Assembly (NCBI GenBank): GCA_027559495.1 | Contig: JAMXSV010000003.1 | Coordinates: 1,798,001-1,862,000 of the forward strand | Length of the DNA: 64,000 nt | DNA from: Aurifilum marmelostoma | Taxonomy: Eukaryota; Ascomycota; Sordariomycetes; Diaporthales; Cryphonectriaceae | Direction of reading: 5' to 3' | Part shown: piece after piece, positions 36,901-50,133 of the stretch | Position numbering within the stretch: the stretch's first letter is position 1 | Layout of the letters: every line of letters starts with the position of its first letter | Translations under genes and position numbers: made by a program | The notes under the pieces: model-generated | What the model saw: only the letters and a program-made list of their open reading frames with translations | Databases searched by the model: none | Told to the model about the DNA's origin: nothing

Positions 36901-39900
36901 GGTACATAAACGCGTGGTTTCTAAGAATAGTCTCGCTGTTCTCTCCTGTTTCTTTGCTTCCCCCTCCTCTTGGTTGACTTACGATTGTAGTGTCTCGGCA
37001 AGATTGTCTGCCTCTCTCAGCCATGTGCTGGCTGTTGGTGTGTGTGCCTCGTTGGGTTATCGTACCATCCTTTCGGCGGATTTCGCTCGCCAGGTGAGTG
37101 GGCGGCTTATCTTTTCCCATCTTCTCAACGGCTCTCATGTCAGTCGGGCAGCAGCCAAGGCGAAAAGGACAGCTCACCTAACCTCAACCACTGGACGGAA
37201 GAGATGAGATCAGGACTCTCGACGGGGGGGCTGGTCCACCTCATTTCTGCGGAGCGACCCACACCGCACTGTCGGGTTGGTCGTCCCTGCAGCCCTGGAA
37301 TTGTTCTGGAAGGAGTGGGGTCCTGCAGAAATCACAATTTCCAGAGGCGCAGGGGGCTCAAACGTAGTACTACTACCACCAGCCATACCACTTACAGTGC
37401 TGCTGCTGAACCACCATAGTACGTAGCCCCTCCCTCTTCCTGGTCTCCCCCCCCCCCCCGTCTCCCAAGGGTCTGCCACCTGGGACCGGTTTATGCATGG
37501 TCCCATCACCAAAAGTCAAAAGGGAGATGAGATGCACGATAAATTTGGTACTCTGCTGCACCTGCCTCGCATTGCATCGCATTGCATTATGTTGTATTAC
37601 ATCGCATCGTATAGCGAAGTTGTCCTGCGAGGATGACCACTCACGTCCCCCCAACATCTGCAGCCGCAGCAGAATACGATAAGCGACCTCGTGGCAAACC
37701 GACCAGCCAGCTGGCCAGCCCCCTTCCAGAAGCCCTGCCACGTGTTGGGGGGCAAGCTTGGGAAGGAGTGGGGGGCGTAGTGTATGTATGAGTTCTTAGC
37801 GGGTACTCAAGCCTTAGCACTTACTACGTACAGAACAGTACAGCAGAGTAGACTGGACAGCCACAATGTCTAACTGAGACGCAACTTTCTCACCACTCAA
37901 CAACTCAACGCCGTCGGTCCAGGATTGGCCAGGATGCAAGGCGCTCAGGCTTCTATCTCCTCTGTGTCTGGTCATTCCGAGTAGACCTCTCATCAAGCAT
38001 GTCTCGGAATGTATCGCAGCCGTGCTAAATACCGTTCAGCAGACGAGGAAAAGGGGGACTCGCCATATCTTGCCATATCCAGTACGTGCGACGCAAGTGT
38101 AGATGAGCTCCTTTGTTGTTAGAACGAGCTGAAGCTGTCCATTAAGGGGAGGATCTACTTGAATATCCTAGTCTCAGCCACGAGTCGTCCTCGCTGAACA
38201 TGGCCGCGTTACACCCGCACGGAGCTCGTCCTTGCCGGCGGAGCGGCGGGCGGCGGGCAGCCTCAGCAACGTGAGAGAGGGGGGGAGAGGAAAAGAGACG
38301 AGCCACAGAGGCGGCGGGACGGGACGATCTCTGGACTTCTGGCCCTCCTCTATTGACTAGCTAAAGCAGGGGAATATGCAGCCAAGCCCTGAAAATCACC
38401 ATCATAACCAGCACACTGAAATACCTACAGTCGGTACGTAGTGTCTACTAAGTACATTGCAGCTCGTCTCTCGGTCGCAGCCGCTGCAGCCCCCTCCCCT
38501 GCAGTGGGCAGACAGGGGCATCCCTCTCGGGAGTTATGATGAACAATTGTTTCTGGCGTCGTAGTGCAAGTCGTGATGGGTTCTAAGCTGGGTCCCGACC
38601 GACTCATATTTTTACCTCCGCCCCCGAAGCTGTGGAATGGAATTGGCGGAAGAGGGACGCTTTCTGGTGTTGACTCAAGACATAATCTTGAAGAATGGTT
38701 GAGTGAGATGACAACAACCCTTGTTTTTTACTTTTTTCCTGTATTTTTCTTCTTCTAATCGGCCACAGCGAGGCCTGGTGAAGGAGGGCGTGTGCTGGCG
38801 CAGTCGCTGGTGCAGGCGCAGAAGGATCGTCGTGACGACGAGGTTAACAAATCACGAGCTTCTCCGTTCCACGAATCACATTGATCAGCCACTCTCTCGC
38901 TTGGGTCTGAAACAGTCTTATGGTGATGATCAAAGGGATTGAGGATTTTCGAAGGGGGGGGGGGGGGACCAGGCCTCACTGACCAGGCAGCTACCCTTTC
39001 CATTTTTTAACACCCCTCCCTCAGGGCATAGTGATGACGACCATCAGCAAAGAGCTCTACAGTCGGTTCATTCTGACGGAGGGATGCGAGGGTCTCTTGT
39101 CATCATCCATCAAACCAGCCAAATCTGCCCTGAGGAGACCAAGACGTCATGTCATAGGCGGGGATCAGCAACCGCGTCCTTTCCTTCACGCCCATCACTG
39201 GAAGCAGGAAATTTAATACTTGGGTATGGATCCAGACCGGTGAAGAAGGCGTGCATGGCCATGCGCTGGCTGCGCGCCGTCAGACGTGCAGAGCACAGCC
39301 TATCAGACCCCCCTACGCACACGTGGTCGGTGTCGTGCCTAGGATCATCATCCAAAAAAGAAAGAAGGAAAAAAATTCTCATCGTCGCCGTCATCATCAC
39401 TACTTCTCATGGCTTGGCCCTACGGTCAACCCGGTGCAACGTTTATGTACAAGAGAAAAAGAAGAAAAGAAAAAAGGTCATGCTCGTACATTGACTCATC
39501 GCGCCACGAGTGTGAGGAAAGGAAATAGATGCCGGGACTGCTGCTAAAGTTGCTAATATCCATTGGCAGGTGCTTATTAGGCTAGGGACGGTGCCCCCTA
39601 ACGCAGCGCATCAGCCACATGCGAAATCACTAATTAGTTGCAGGCTATACGATGCGGAAAGAGCGGACGACGAGCTGACTGCTTCTTGAAGAAGGAAAGC
39701 ACAAGCATTGGTGTGAACATCGGAAAGGACTTTTGATGCCGAACAGTTTCTAGTCAGATGATTGGTTTGTTTTTTTAAGAAAACATTACTAAGGAGAGCA
39801 GAAAAAAAGAAAAAGAAAATATAGTTCCTTGCGCTGAGAGGCTGTGTCAGTTCTCAAATCGGCGCGTGCATACAGCAATGTTACGCCTCTAGCTGCTGCA

Positions 39901-40456
39901 AGATGCAAGCCCCCGATCCGGAACAACCACCCGAGAGCTTGGGAAACATGGCGCATCAGCGACAAGACGAGGCCTGCAAGGCCCCAGTGGACGAATTACA
40001 GCGCCCGAACGACATGCATCCAAGAATAGATTGAGATGATGATGACGACTTGCGTCAAAGAGAGAGAAAAAAAAACAGAAAAAAAGAAGAAAAAAAAAGG
40101 CAAAAGAGAAAACCTGGGAAAAAGAACGCAGAGGGTCCTTAGCACCACATCATCCGATGCCCCCGGTGAATCGGTCCTACCACACCCACACGCACACAAT
40201 ACTTACCACACCCACCCAATCAACGAGAAACCAGCCGCGGCTGGGTAAGGAATACGACCTCATGTCGCGCATTATCTTCCTGCTGTGTAACCCTGCCGTA
40301 CAAGGCCCGGCCAGACCATGGCCCAGCCGAGGTAAAATACTATCCGTTCCAACTTTGTGCGACAGACAGACAGACAAGCTTCCTCCCTTGGCCAAGCCTC
40401 AGACCTTGGATGGAAAAGAAAGAAAAGATAAAACAAGGAAAAGAAAGCAACAATGC
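30913..40456. other. Gene desert, first part: no recognisable gene
   Basis: 9.5 kb downstream of the ARPC5 leader. I find no frame on either strand that resembles a protein family or keeps coding-like codon use over more than about 150 codons. Features seen are a C19 run at 32397-32415, a GA microsatellite at about 33112-33132, C/G runs at 37448-37458 and 38954-38967, GT-rich sequence at 35767-35805, and a TATA-like GTATATAAAA at 36321-36330. The longest + frame (34610-35119, 169 codons) has background codon use and no familiar motif. The region is not A/T-rich overall, so there is no strong sign that it is decayed transposon. Confidence 0.55.
32397..32415. repeat. Poly-C run (19)
   Basis: Nineteen consecutive C on the + strand, the longest C run in the window. 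It is one of many G/C homopolymers in non-coding DNA here. Confidence 0.95.
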
Positions 40457-40777
40457 GAGACTGGTCACGATACCCAACTACTACGTGCTAGTAGGGTGTA
40501 GCAGGTGAGCATCTGGAAGGTGGGTTACAGTAACAATCCCACCCTCCTTGCGCTGCACCAGCACCATCAGCACCACCATCACAGGTCAGCACCACCCGCC
40601 GAGACAACGGCACGAGGTGAGCCTTCAACCATCTCATCGGTGACCACTCGGCGACGAAGTCAGCCAGAAAAGAGCTGCAGAGACACACCAAGCCCACCCA
40701 CCACCCCCCTCCCCCTTTTCGAACCCCATCCGCTCCTTCCGAGCCCCGTCCTATCACACACAGAAACAACAGACACA

Positions 40778-40816
<39 letters not shown>

Positions 40817-41040
40817 AAACAAAGAAAAAGAGTACAGCACAGTACCTGGGACCTGTGACCCTTACGGCCACGTTTTTCTCACCCACCCCCACGCTCCATT
40901 GCAGTTTATTGCTTACCTGCGGTCCGCAGCGTGGACGGCCTTAGTCATCTTGCCACATCCCCGCCTGTCCCATCCCTTCGGGTCTGCGTGGGGCGGTTTT
41001 TTTTTCTTTTTTTTTTCTTTTTCTTGTGTGGTTCGGTCGT
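40457..41040 (+). other. ATG-free stretch on the + strand, possible leader
   Basis: No ATG occurs on the + strand from 40456 to 41040, where about nine would be expected by chance. The sequence is C/A-rich with CACCATCA repeats, a CA microsatellite (about 40779-40814) and a T-rich block (40997-41023). There is no convincing TATA box, splice donor or following reading frame, so this is only a hint of a transcript leader. Confidence 0.25.
40779..40814. repeat. (CA)n microsatellite
   Basis: About 17 CA dinucleotides. Similar CA runs lie at about 44731-44757 and 50090-50132. Confidence 0.9.
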
Positions 41041-43570
41041 ATGTACTGTGATAGAAGCCTGCGCATCCGACCTTACGGCGCCTTGCGAGGGGGGCCAAGC
41101 TGGAACGGGCTGATCATGTGAGGCTAAGCTCTGCGAAGAGTCTCTCCCTCTCTGCTTTTCCCCTCCCGGCGACCAGACTCTGCCTCATGTGATCAAAGGA
41201 AAACCCGAAGAGGCTCATTCTCTCCCGTGGCTTAGCCCTGAATGGACAGCCCAATAACTACATGGACATTACATGTACGGGACTGCGATGGAGGCAGGCA
41301 GCAGTAATATTGGCGGCCGAGGAGTAATGGATTTGATTTGCTCGGGCACAGCCCGAGGGGATGATATGTCTCCTTTCTCTTTGAAAGTTACGGATGCAGG
41401 GACAACAAAACATTCTGAGACACGGCGTATGAGGAGGGTAATTCTGCGGCTTGTCTGGCTCGAATAGCAGCACGGTCTGCTCAAAGGGACAGGGTTTTCT
41501 GAAAGGGACTGTTATTTTCTAACTTTGCGGTCAAGGTCCCAACAAATTTCCTTCCCAAAGGAGTAGGCTCATTCGCAGATGTTTCTTTACATATCAGGTC
41601 TCACATATGAGGTCGCCGTGAGTCGACAGCCACCAGGCGGCGGCGGCGGTCGGTCCAGCAGGAGTGAGCCCGCCACGGCATATACTAGGTTGATACAGTG
41701 TGTACAATAAGAAAGATTCGCCGTTCTAGCAACGACAAGGAGGTTGTAATGCACATATACACACACGCAAGCACGCCTTGTGTGAAAGCTGACGGTAACC
41801 CAAGTCAGTTCACCGGTCCAGCACCAACAAGGTCGCCTGGACACAGCGTGGCAGGGTATCTTGGAATCCGGGCCGGTCTGTTATGTAGATGCCATGTTCC
41901 CTGCTGACCCACCGCATAGGGACAAAGAGGATTGAATCCTCCCCCCCCCCCACCTGTCTTCTGATCCATCAGGCGAAAGGAGGAGAAGGACAAGAAGAAT
42001 GAAAAATTCTGGAATATTACCGAAAACTGGTAAGCGAGACGAGGGGCCAAAATGAAGCGAGGCATCCCGCTGTAAGAGAAGCCCCAGGCGAGAGCCCGTG
42101 CAGGTTTCGAGAGCAAGAGAAGAATAAAAACAGAGGTGATTCGGAACCCAGCCTAACGGAGAAGAGAAGAAGAAAACAGACATCACACCAGTTGATCAGC
42201 CTATGCAACCCATCGCCTGCTGAAAACAGGACCAGGGAGGAAGGAAAATGGTGTCGCAGAGGTACACGGCTGAAGTCGTGCAGAATAAATGAACTACGAC
42301 GTTTCACGGATCAATGCACCGTAAATGATTCTGGTGGCAGTATACTTTTTCGTGCCAGGGAGGTGACATGCACCTTCACGCGACTGGGCGGGCAGACTTC
42401 CACCGTGCCGCGGCTGTTTTGCTGTGCGCTATAGCACCATGTACGTACAGTACAATGAATGTCACGGTAATACAGCAGGCGAGAGGAAGGTTCTTGGACC
42501 TTGGACTGCAGGCCGGCCGGGCTTCAGGTGGATCCCTCCCCGGGCTGGCCCATAGTAGCACTTGTCGTAATGTTGGCACTTTGTCGCAGCGCAACAGCGC
42601 TGTACCGTCTGAGGAGCCCGCCATGTAGCCCGTAGCCTCCACACTACCCATGCAGGTACATTGAGGGAAGGGGCAGGGGACCTGACCCGCTACTTTGGGC
42701 GGCGTCCCCTTCTCCCGCGTAACACGTTCCGGTACCTCTAGCCTAGCTCACAACGGCACACATCCAAGAGGGCACACACACACGCCCAACTCTTTTCTCC
42801 CAGCTGGACATGGGCTCCCAAATTATTTGCTCGGTCCTACTAAAGCATTAGCGACGGCGCAGCCAACATTGCGAGAGGCAGAAGTCGATCCGTTCGCTGC
42901 CTTGCTTAGCCTATTCTGGTTCTTTTTCCATCCAGCTTTTTCTCACACCCTCTTTTTCTTTTCCTTTCTTCTCCCTCTGGATAGCGCCTCAGCAGTACGT
43001 ACCCATGTACCGTAGTGGTACAGTACTCTGGCAGCTGGTGGTGACGTCCTGCTGCTACGTAGTAGAGGTACGGCCAGGGAACCCTGACGAGTCGTTCAGG
43101 TCCCCCCGTTGAGCCCCCCCCCCCAAACCACAGCCCCTGTCAGTGTTGTGTCTGCAAGGGTTCATGGATTGATTTGGGTTCATGGGGGTCCAGGGTTTAT
43201 GGGCCCCGGTATTGCCTTGGGGCTTCCCAGAGCCTACCTTCTGTCAATCTGCCCCCTGTCCTGACCTCTTATGAGATACGGCAGCCATGGAATTCCTGGA
43301 TGGGAGCTAAAATAAAAAGAAAAAGAAAGAGGAAAAGAAAAAAAGAAAAAAAGAAAGATACACGTACAGTACCTTGCTACATGTTTCTTTCTGGCACGGC
43401 GTAAGCATCGGTACTCACGCACAGGCTCGCACAGGCTGGTGGTTGTCTCTGGCTTCTTCTCTCATTGAATTTCTTTTTTCTCTTGTCCTTCCTGGTCTCC
43501 TCCTCCTCTGGCTTTGCACGGGCTCTCACAGCTTGAAGTCTATTATAAGACACGGCCCCCCCTTCCCATG
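41041..43570. other. Gene desert, second part
   Basis: No gene seen. Contains a C12-type run at 41940-41951, GTAC clusters (42437-42455 and 42994-43072) and C/T-rich sequence (42900-42985, 43460-43570) that grades into the promoter described next. Confidence 0.5.
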
Positions 43571-43620
43571 CTCTGATCTACGAAACACTCCCTTTCCCCC
43601 CCCCATTTCCCATTTAACAA

Positions 43621-43749
43621 GCACCCGTCTTCCTCTTTCCTTTTTCCTCTTCCTGCTCTCTCCCTCTCAAGCCTGTGTGGTCCATCTCCAGAGCAACCTC
43701 TTCTCTCTTTCTTCTAATATAAAACGACCTACTCGCTACTGCTCATCCT
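43621..43749 (+). promoter_or_regulatory. C/T-rich promoter with TATA box for a candidate small-protein gene
   Basis: A long C/T tract (43621-43715) is followed by TATAAAA at 43718-43724. From about 30 bp downstream the + strand becomes a C/A-rich, ATG-free leader. C/T tracts before start sites are common in filamentous fungal promoters. The start point is inferred, not seen. Confidence 0.55.
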
Positions 43750-44728
43750 GAAGCACGGACATCCGCTCACGAGCCCATCCAGCCATCATCACCCAACGAT
43801 CTTGCCCTGACTGACGCAACATCTTCTCGGTTGTCATCTCTCTCCTGCTTCTGATCCAAATCGCCTCAGATCTGATCTCACAGCCAGGAACCCACAAGAG
43901 GACACGACATACTGGCTGCGTGCTGCTGTACAACCACACAAATTTTTGTGGACCACTCAGCTTGCAACCAGACCACCCTTCTGGAAGGACCCCAGCCCTG
44001 CAGCCTGCAGCGTACCTGACATCAAGGAGGTCAACCTTGACACACCTACGACATCTGGTCCAGGACAGCAAGAAGACGGGAAAACCAGAACTTACGCGAG
44101 GCGGTCACCCCGACAAGAATCGAAGCCGGACACGAAACAGACCTCGGCTACATCCGACCGGACAGGACAAAAGAGAAGGCACGATTCCTAACTCGCATCC
44201 CTTGCGACAGACAACGCACGACAAAAGGGCCCCAGAACGTCACCGTGGCAGTCCCTCAAGGCACAACGAACCGCAGTAACCGCGACGACATCAGCCTGCA
44301 TATAAGTGGCCCATAAATAGACCAACCGTCATCACCACGCTTTCGGCGCCGCCTCCAGTTCCTCCACTACGGTCCCACTGGCCTTGCATACAACAACGCA
44401 ACCTCAGCTTTTACTGGCGACACGTCTGCTTGCTTGCGCTCCCCCCACGCCCCGACAGGAACACGCCTGGCGCACGCCTATAATCCTCGTCCCTTCCAAT
44501 CCCGTGCCGTCCTCGTCATCTTCTCTCTTGCCCTCCTTCTGGAAGTCATCTACAAGCCTCACTCGCCCGCAGCCGACCTTCCGCACCTAATCTGTGAGTC
44601 AGACATGCCCTACCACCCACCCAGTCCAGTTCCTTGTTTTGTTCTTGGTGTTCCCTTTCCCATTTCCTATTTCTCCCTCGGATCCTGACAGGGTGTTGTC
44701 CCCTGGGGATTTGTTTCCTCTCCCTGTC

Positions 44729-44759
<31 letters not shown>

Positions 44760-45126
44760 CTCAATCTCTTTCCTCTCTCTATAGCCCCTTCCCGCTATGC
44801 CTTGGCTGTGTGTGGCTGCTGCCTTGCTAAAGCAGCCCAACCCGGTCGCTCCAGCCGGAATTGGCCCCCCCTGACATGCCTCGCGCATCCATCCCTGCGA
44901 CAATCTTATTTAATGAGGCCCAATTCCCCGTGCGCAGGACGAATAAATAATTTTTTTTCTTTTGCCGTTTTGGCTTCTGAAATTATTATTTATTCCTTCC
45001 CTCCCCCCTTCCTTCTCGTCTGCCCATCATCAGTCGATCACCTCTTGGAATCTCTTTTTTCCAACCTCAGATGGCTAACGCTGGCTCCCGTATAGCCCCT
45101 CTCGACTCTACTTCCCTGTCACACAG
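43750..45126 (+). other. Candidate 5' UTR: ATG-free exon 43750-44593 plus intron 44594-45126
   Basis: From 43571 to 44604 (1034 bp) the + strand has no ATG, against about 16 expected. Over 43741-44593 the reverse triplet CAT occurs about 19 times, so the depletion is strand-specific. The stretch ends at GTGAGT (44594), a consensus donor. ATGs reappear at once downstream (44605, then several). The matching acceptor is the C/T-rich tract ending CACACAG at 45126, with GGCTAAC at about 45074 as a plausible branch site. Spliced this way, the first ATG of the transcript is 45142, in the context CCAAAATGG. I read this as a leader of about 860 nt with a 533-bp leader intron. Confidence 0.55.
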
Positions 45127-45141
45127 CCTATCCTAGCCAAA

Positions 45142-45459
45142 ATGGTTACCAGAGAGACACAAGTCACGGCCAACCAGGCCCGCTCCGGCTATGATACAAC
45201 TGGCGTTCCAAAACCGGCACCACCCCCAAAGCCGCGGTAAATCGCTTCATCCCTTGGTTCGCGCTACCAACCGAAACAATGGCTGCGACTATGGGTTAGT
45301 GCCGCATCATCTGCGCTGCACTGCATTGCACTGCAACTGCACTTCTGCAAGAACAGACCCACCCCCTCCCCGGCAGTCAGATCCAGTGGCGGCGAACCCT
45401 CGCATTTTCGATCTCAGCCATGACATTTTTCTTGTCCTTGCGGCAGGACAATTGGCTGA
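45142..45459 (+). CDS. Candidate small protein gene, unknown function, 3' structure uncertain
   Basis: The ATG at 45142 (strong context, first ATG after the inferred leader) opens MVTRETQVTANQARSGYDTT followed by GVPKPAPPPKP. The frame meets TAA at 45238, but that TAA overlaps a donor-like GTAAAT (45237). The best acceptor is the tract TTTTTCTTGTCCTTGCGGCAG ending at 45446. Using it gives a 35-residue product ending PRTIG with stop 45457-45459. Using the CAG at 45374-45376 instead gives 87 residues containing DNWLRPEQLGT and ending at 45545. Leaving the intron in gives 32 residues. I do not recognise the peptide. It is hydrophilic, with no signal peptide or membrane segment. The gene is supported mainly by the leader signal and the start context, not by homology. 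Confidence 0.4.
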
Positions 45460-45545
45460 GGCCCGAGCAGCTGGGCACCGACCCCCCTCCCTCCTCTACT
45501 TCTTGGACAACACGACATACCATTCCACCCGTACGACGATTTTAA

Positions 45546-48500
45546 TCGCTGCGCCGTCAAACGCGCAGTAAAAAAAACAACCCCACCCACTACGACCTGT
45601 ACCAACACACACATACACACACAAAGCTTTGCGTTCTTGTACACCTTTGGCCCTGCCGCACAGGTACAAAGGCCCATTGTTTTGGATCGAGCGATCGGCA
45701 TTCCGACACAGTACACCATTTTAATATGCATTCCTCCCGAAGAGACGATACACAGGCTTTTTTCTTTTTTTCTGGGCTCGCTGCCCGTCACATCATCTTC
45801 TTCCCCGAGCACTAGCGATCACAGAAGAGTTAGCGCACGGATCCAGATCTGTTCAGGTTCTCTTTTTCTATCTCATTTCTTCCTTGTGTGCACACTATGC
45901 ACCGAATGGAAAGGGGATGATGGTGGGGGTGGTCTCAGTTCGGGCGGTGTTACTTTTTCTGGCTGCACACGGCGTTCAACTAGATCGGGTCGGGCTTTGG
46001 AATTGGGCAGGTCCGCTCTGCTTCCTGTGCGTCAGGCGCACACATAGCATCTCTTGGGTTTCTCATAACCCTCCCCTATCACACCATTTCGGCGAAGAGG
46101 GGATCGATTCCGCCGCGCACCACCTACGACAGGCCATCCCGCCCTCTATCTCTTTCTCTCAAACACACACACACACACACCTACCTCTGGCCTGCTCCCC
46201 ACGCTACCGACCTACTACGGAGATCAATAGCCTCGGAACACAGTAACGACAAGACCTGACTGAGCTACCAAGACCGGAGTTGTTTTCCACGCCCTTTTTT
46301 TCTTCTTCTCATCTCATTGTTCCTCTACTTCTGGCATGATCGGGGTTTGGTTACAGAAAAACGGCTCTGATATCTTGGTGGCTTATTGCCTTTTCGCTTT
46401 TCTTCATTCATTGCTATTTTTTCTTTCTTTTTTTTTTTTTACCGGTGCCTTTGGGAAAGAATTGGGACGGATCACAAAATGGGACTTCGAGACGGTTCGG
46501 GGTAACAAAAAAAGAGAATTGGGGTTGGGCACGCATATAGATCTTTGGCTTCACTGCCGTCTGCTTTTGTTTTTTCTTCTTTCCCTCTTGTCTTGTTTTC
46601 TTTCTTCTGGTTTCGCTTCCAGGGGTTGTCTTGTCGCGATTCTTCTTTTCTTGCCTTTGTCTCTATCATGTCTATTGCTGTACACATACCGGAAGAATAT
46701 TCTGACGAATCGCGACGGCTTTTGTTCTGGGCAACGCTGGCTCTGGGCTGGCACCAGAAAGGAAGAGAAAGATAGAAGATACCCATCGGTTTTAGACTGT
46801 ATGTATAACTACCACAGCGACAGGGCACCAGATGCGCATCGCTAAGCCAAGCGTTTTTTGCTTTTTATTTTGATGAAAATTTACAAACATTTATCATTCA
46901 AACCTGAACAATTCATTGATGACAAAAAGAGAGAAAAAACATCACGACTGTTGTGTGTACGACTTGGTACCCCTGTTATCGACTGATCAGGCTTGCGTTT
47001 GTGTTGATACGAATGAGGAGGACAAGGCCGCGAACGCGGGCTTCTTGACACGCCGGAGCGCCACACGCATGTGACACGGAGGCACACGCACGAGACCACA
47101 CACACAGACCCCCAGTGCAGGTCACCGTGTGGCTGTATGCAAGCCGCCTTGCATCCAGGCAGGGAATAAAGTTTGGTTCTGGGGAGCCCTATGAGCGAAC
47201 GCGCACACACTACCACACAAACGACGTAACGAGCTGCAGGGCAAGAAAGACAGACACAGCCTCACCCCAATGTCCCGTCTCGGGCCATATGCCGCGCGAA
47301 CGGGCCACTGCAACGCTGCATCATATGATGTACGTTACATGTGTGCACGCGCGGGAGGGCTGCTACCACGGTCATGTCAAGAAACAAATACGTGAAAAAT
47401 ATCCGGGGGATCTCTGGTATGGCGGCTGATCGACTCATTTCTTTTTATTATTATTTTTTTCCCTGTGTGTTCATCTTGTCCGGCCCCCCGGGCTCCCCTG
47501 TCGTCGTTTGTCGTGGCTCCCTCCCTCTCCCTGTGTAATGCATCATACATAGTTGCATGCAACATAGTATGTGGGCGGCCGCCGTGCCGAAATGGCAGGG
47601 TGGCACATACGTTGCATGCATGCCGTTCCTCCTCGCTCTCGTCCTCCTATCCTACCGGGCCTCCGTGGTGAGAGGTCGGCGATCAAATATGTGCATTATC
47701 GATCACACAAGTCTCAGACCGATCCCTTTTCTCCCCTTCCATTGGGAATTTTTCTTGTCCTCATTCAATAATTTTTCTTGCCCTTTTTGATCCCCCTCCA
47801 TTCTCGGGCAAACTGTGTCTTTCACAAGTAATGAAAGAGGTCTAAGATTCAATGTCAAGTTATTGAACGGCCCTTGTCCCTACCCCCAGTTCTGATTTTC
47901 GAGACCCGCGACATCCAACAATCAAGTAACCAGGCAGAAAAGAAAAAAGAAAAAGAAAAGTAGAAACAACAAACAAAACAAATTACTTACTAGTGGGAAA
48001 GGGTTCGAGAGACGAATTGGAAAATGGGCGGGCGGCGCGAGAGAGAGACAGATCTACCAACTCACTAATGCAGGGTTTACGAGAAGGAGGGAAGAGGCGT
48101 CAAGACCCGACGATCTGGGATCCGCGCCTGGTGGTATGCGTGTGGTGTGTGGCTAGAGTTGTGTTTTGGGTTTACCCCTGCCAATCAAATTTTGTGAAGA
48201 CGGCGTACCTGCAGCTTGCAGTTACAGCGGCCAGTGACAGGGAGCCAGCCATCCATCTGGCTGATCTGAGCCCCGAGGTAAGAGACAAAATTCTGGGCTG
48301 CGAGGAGTGGGTGTGGGCAGGGGGGAAGGAACAACCGACGTAGTCTGTTATGTATGAGTGTTTTGAGGAAACTAGCAGGAATAGATTGGATGGAGGGTGC
48401 GTTGCACCTTCCCCCCCCCCCCTCCACACCCTCTAGAAAATAAAAGGGAAGTAAGAAGATTATGCATCTGTTCTTACTTTTTGTCGTTGTCATTATGATT

Positions 48501-50006
48501 GAACCCCTTTCATTTTCTCTCCTCTTCTCTCTCTCTCTCACGCACACGTCATCCTGACCACTCACTGTACCATACATAGTACTCTAATACTATGTAGCAT
48601 ACCCTGCATACTAACTTAAGTCAGGGGGCTGGCCCATTATGCACGCACTTTGGCGCGCGACCAGGGGTGTGTGTGGTGGTCGATCTGACAGCGCGCTCCC
48701 CTTCTTCTTGTCCCCCCCCCCTTCTTGGCTCCACTGCTTCTGGAAGATTGCTACTATGAAAGTGCTAGGCTGCCCAGGGCTTACGTAGCGTCGAAACATA
48801 CGCGCCAGGGTGATCTTTTTTTGGTAGGGGAAGAAGGCATGGGGGTGTTTTTCTTTTTTTTTTTTTCCTTTCTGTCATTCCCAGTCGAATCACCGGCGAC
48901 CCGGAAGCGAGATTTAGGAGCACCTGTCAAGAGGAAGGGGGATTGGGTGAGATGCGACATGGTGACGCCCCCCTTCCCCCCCCCCCCAAAAAAAAAAACA
49001 AAAACAAAGGTACAGTGTACTTACACACATTGTGCAGCCAGATCCAGGCTGTTGCTGCTCACTCGTACACACACACATACACACAAACCTTTGACTCAAT
49101 TCCCCATGCATAGTTGTACCATAGTAATTGTCAGGTTGATTAACTATTGGTCTTTTTAGCCACCCCCCTCCTCATCCCACCCCCAAACAGCCCTTCTTGC
49201 GACGTAGAAAATCTTTCCATCCTGTGTTTTCTTATTCCCCTTCCTTGTTTCTCACAAACTTTCCTCCTGACACGGCATTTTTTACTGTGTACCCTTTGGG
49301 GCGTGGGTTTTCATCTTCCCAGCTTTCGCCACTAGGGGGGGCGAGGGGATGTCTCTCCCAGGACGGCGGGCGAGAGAAGAGGGAGATCCCCGGCCCCACA
49401 GGATCATCACCATCACCGCCGGCGCTAAAGGGGGACAGCCCGAACATATCTCTTCCTCCTTTCCCCTTTTTTTTTTCCCTTTTTTTTTTTTTCTTTCTGG
49501 TCAGCTGGCTCCTGCTTTCGTCGTTCCCCGTGTAATCACCGAACAGGGGAGCAACAGGAACGGCACACACAAAACGAACCCCTGCAAAACTGGCCGCCTG
49601 ACGTTCCGTTCCGCATGAGTCCTTTTGGCCACCACCGCCCCCCTCCCCGGACGGAACCCCATCATTTCATCCATGTCATTCGCCTTATACCTCCTATCTC
49701 GACTTGTTTACATCCCACACTCTTTATCTGTTCAACGAGCAGCATCATATCACCGACCGGGCACACAAACCCCCCCCCCCCGGTCCAACCTCGGCTCCTC
49801 CAACAACGCGCTGCGCGTATCAATGCAATGATCATCATTCCTACCCTCGCTCGTCTTGTCTGGAGAGGGAAGGTCTTGGAATCTACTACCATGTATTACT
49901 TACCCGCTGGTCACTATTTCCCCCCCACCCCCCTGCGGCGCTATCAAGGCCTCTCAGTCAATGCATAGCGTGAATTGTGAAAAACTCTAGGTTTACGCAT
50001 GCCATA
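45546..50006. other. Gene desert, third part
   Basis: No recognisable gene. The sequence is C/T-rich on the + strand at 46280-46680 and 49440-49500, with many short homopolymers (C runs at 48410-48421, 48713-48721, 48976-48987 and 49770-49780). A GCT/ACT trinucleotide run lies at 50015-50045. The first part may be the 3' UTR of the candidate small-protein gene. Confidence 0.45.
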
Positions 50007-50089
50007 AATAGTAAGCTGCTGCTGCTGCTACTACTGCTACTGCTAGGGCGGAGATGAAAAGCCAAAAAATTAAAATAAAATAACAGGCG

Positions 50090-50133
<44 letters not shown>

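Noticed and set aside
48241..48300. Peptide HLADLSPEVRDKIL resembling an F-box fragment
   Set aside because: Only about 14 residues match the pattern, the flanks do not fit, and no continuation is found on either side.
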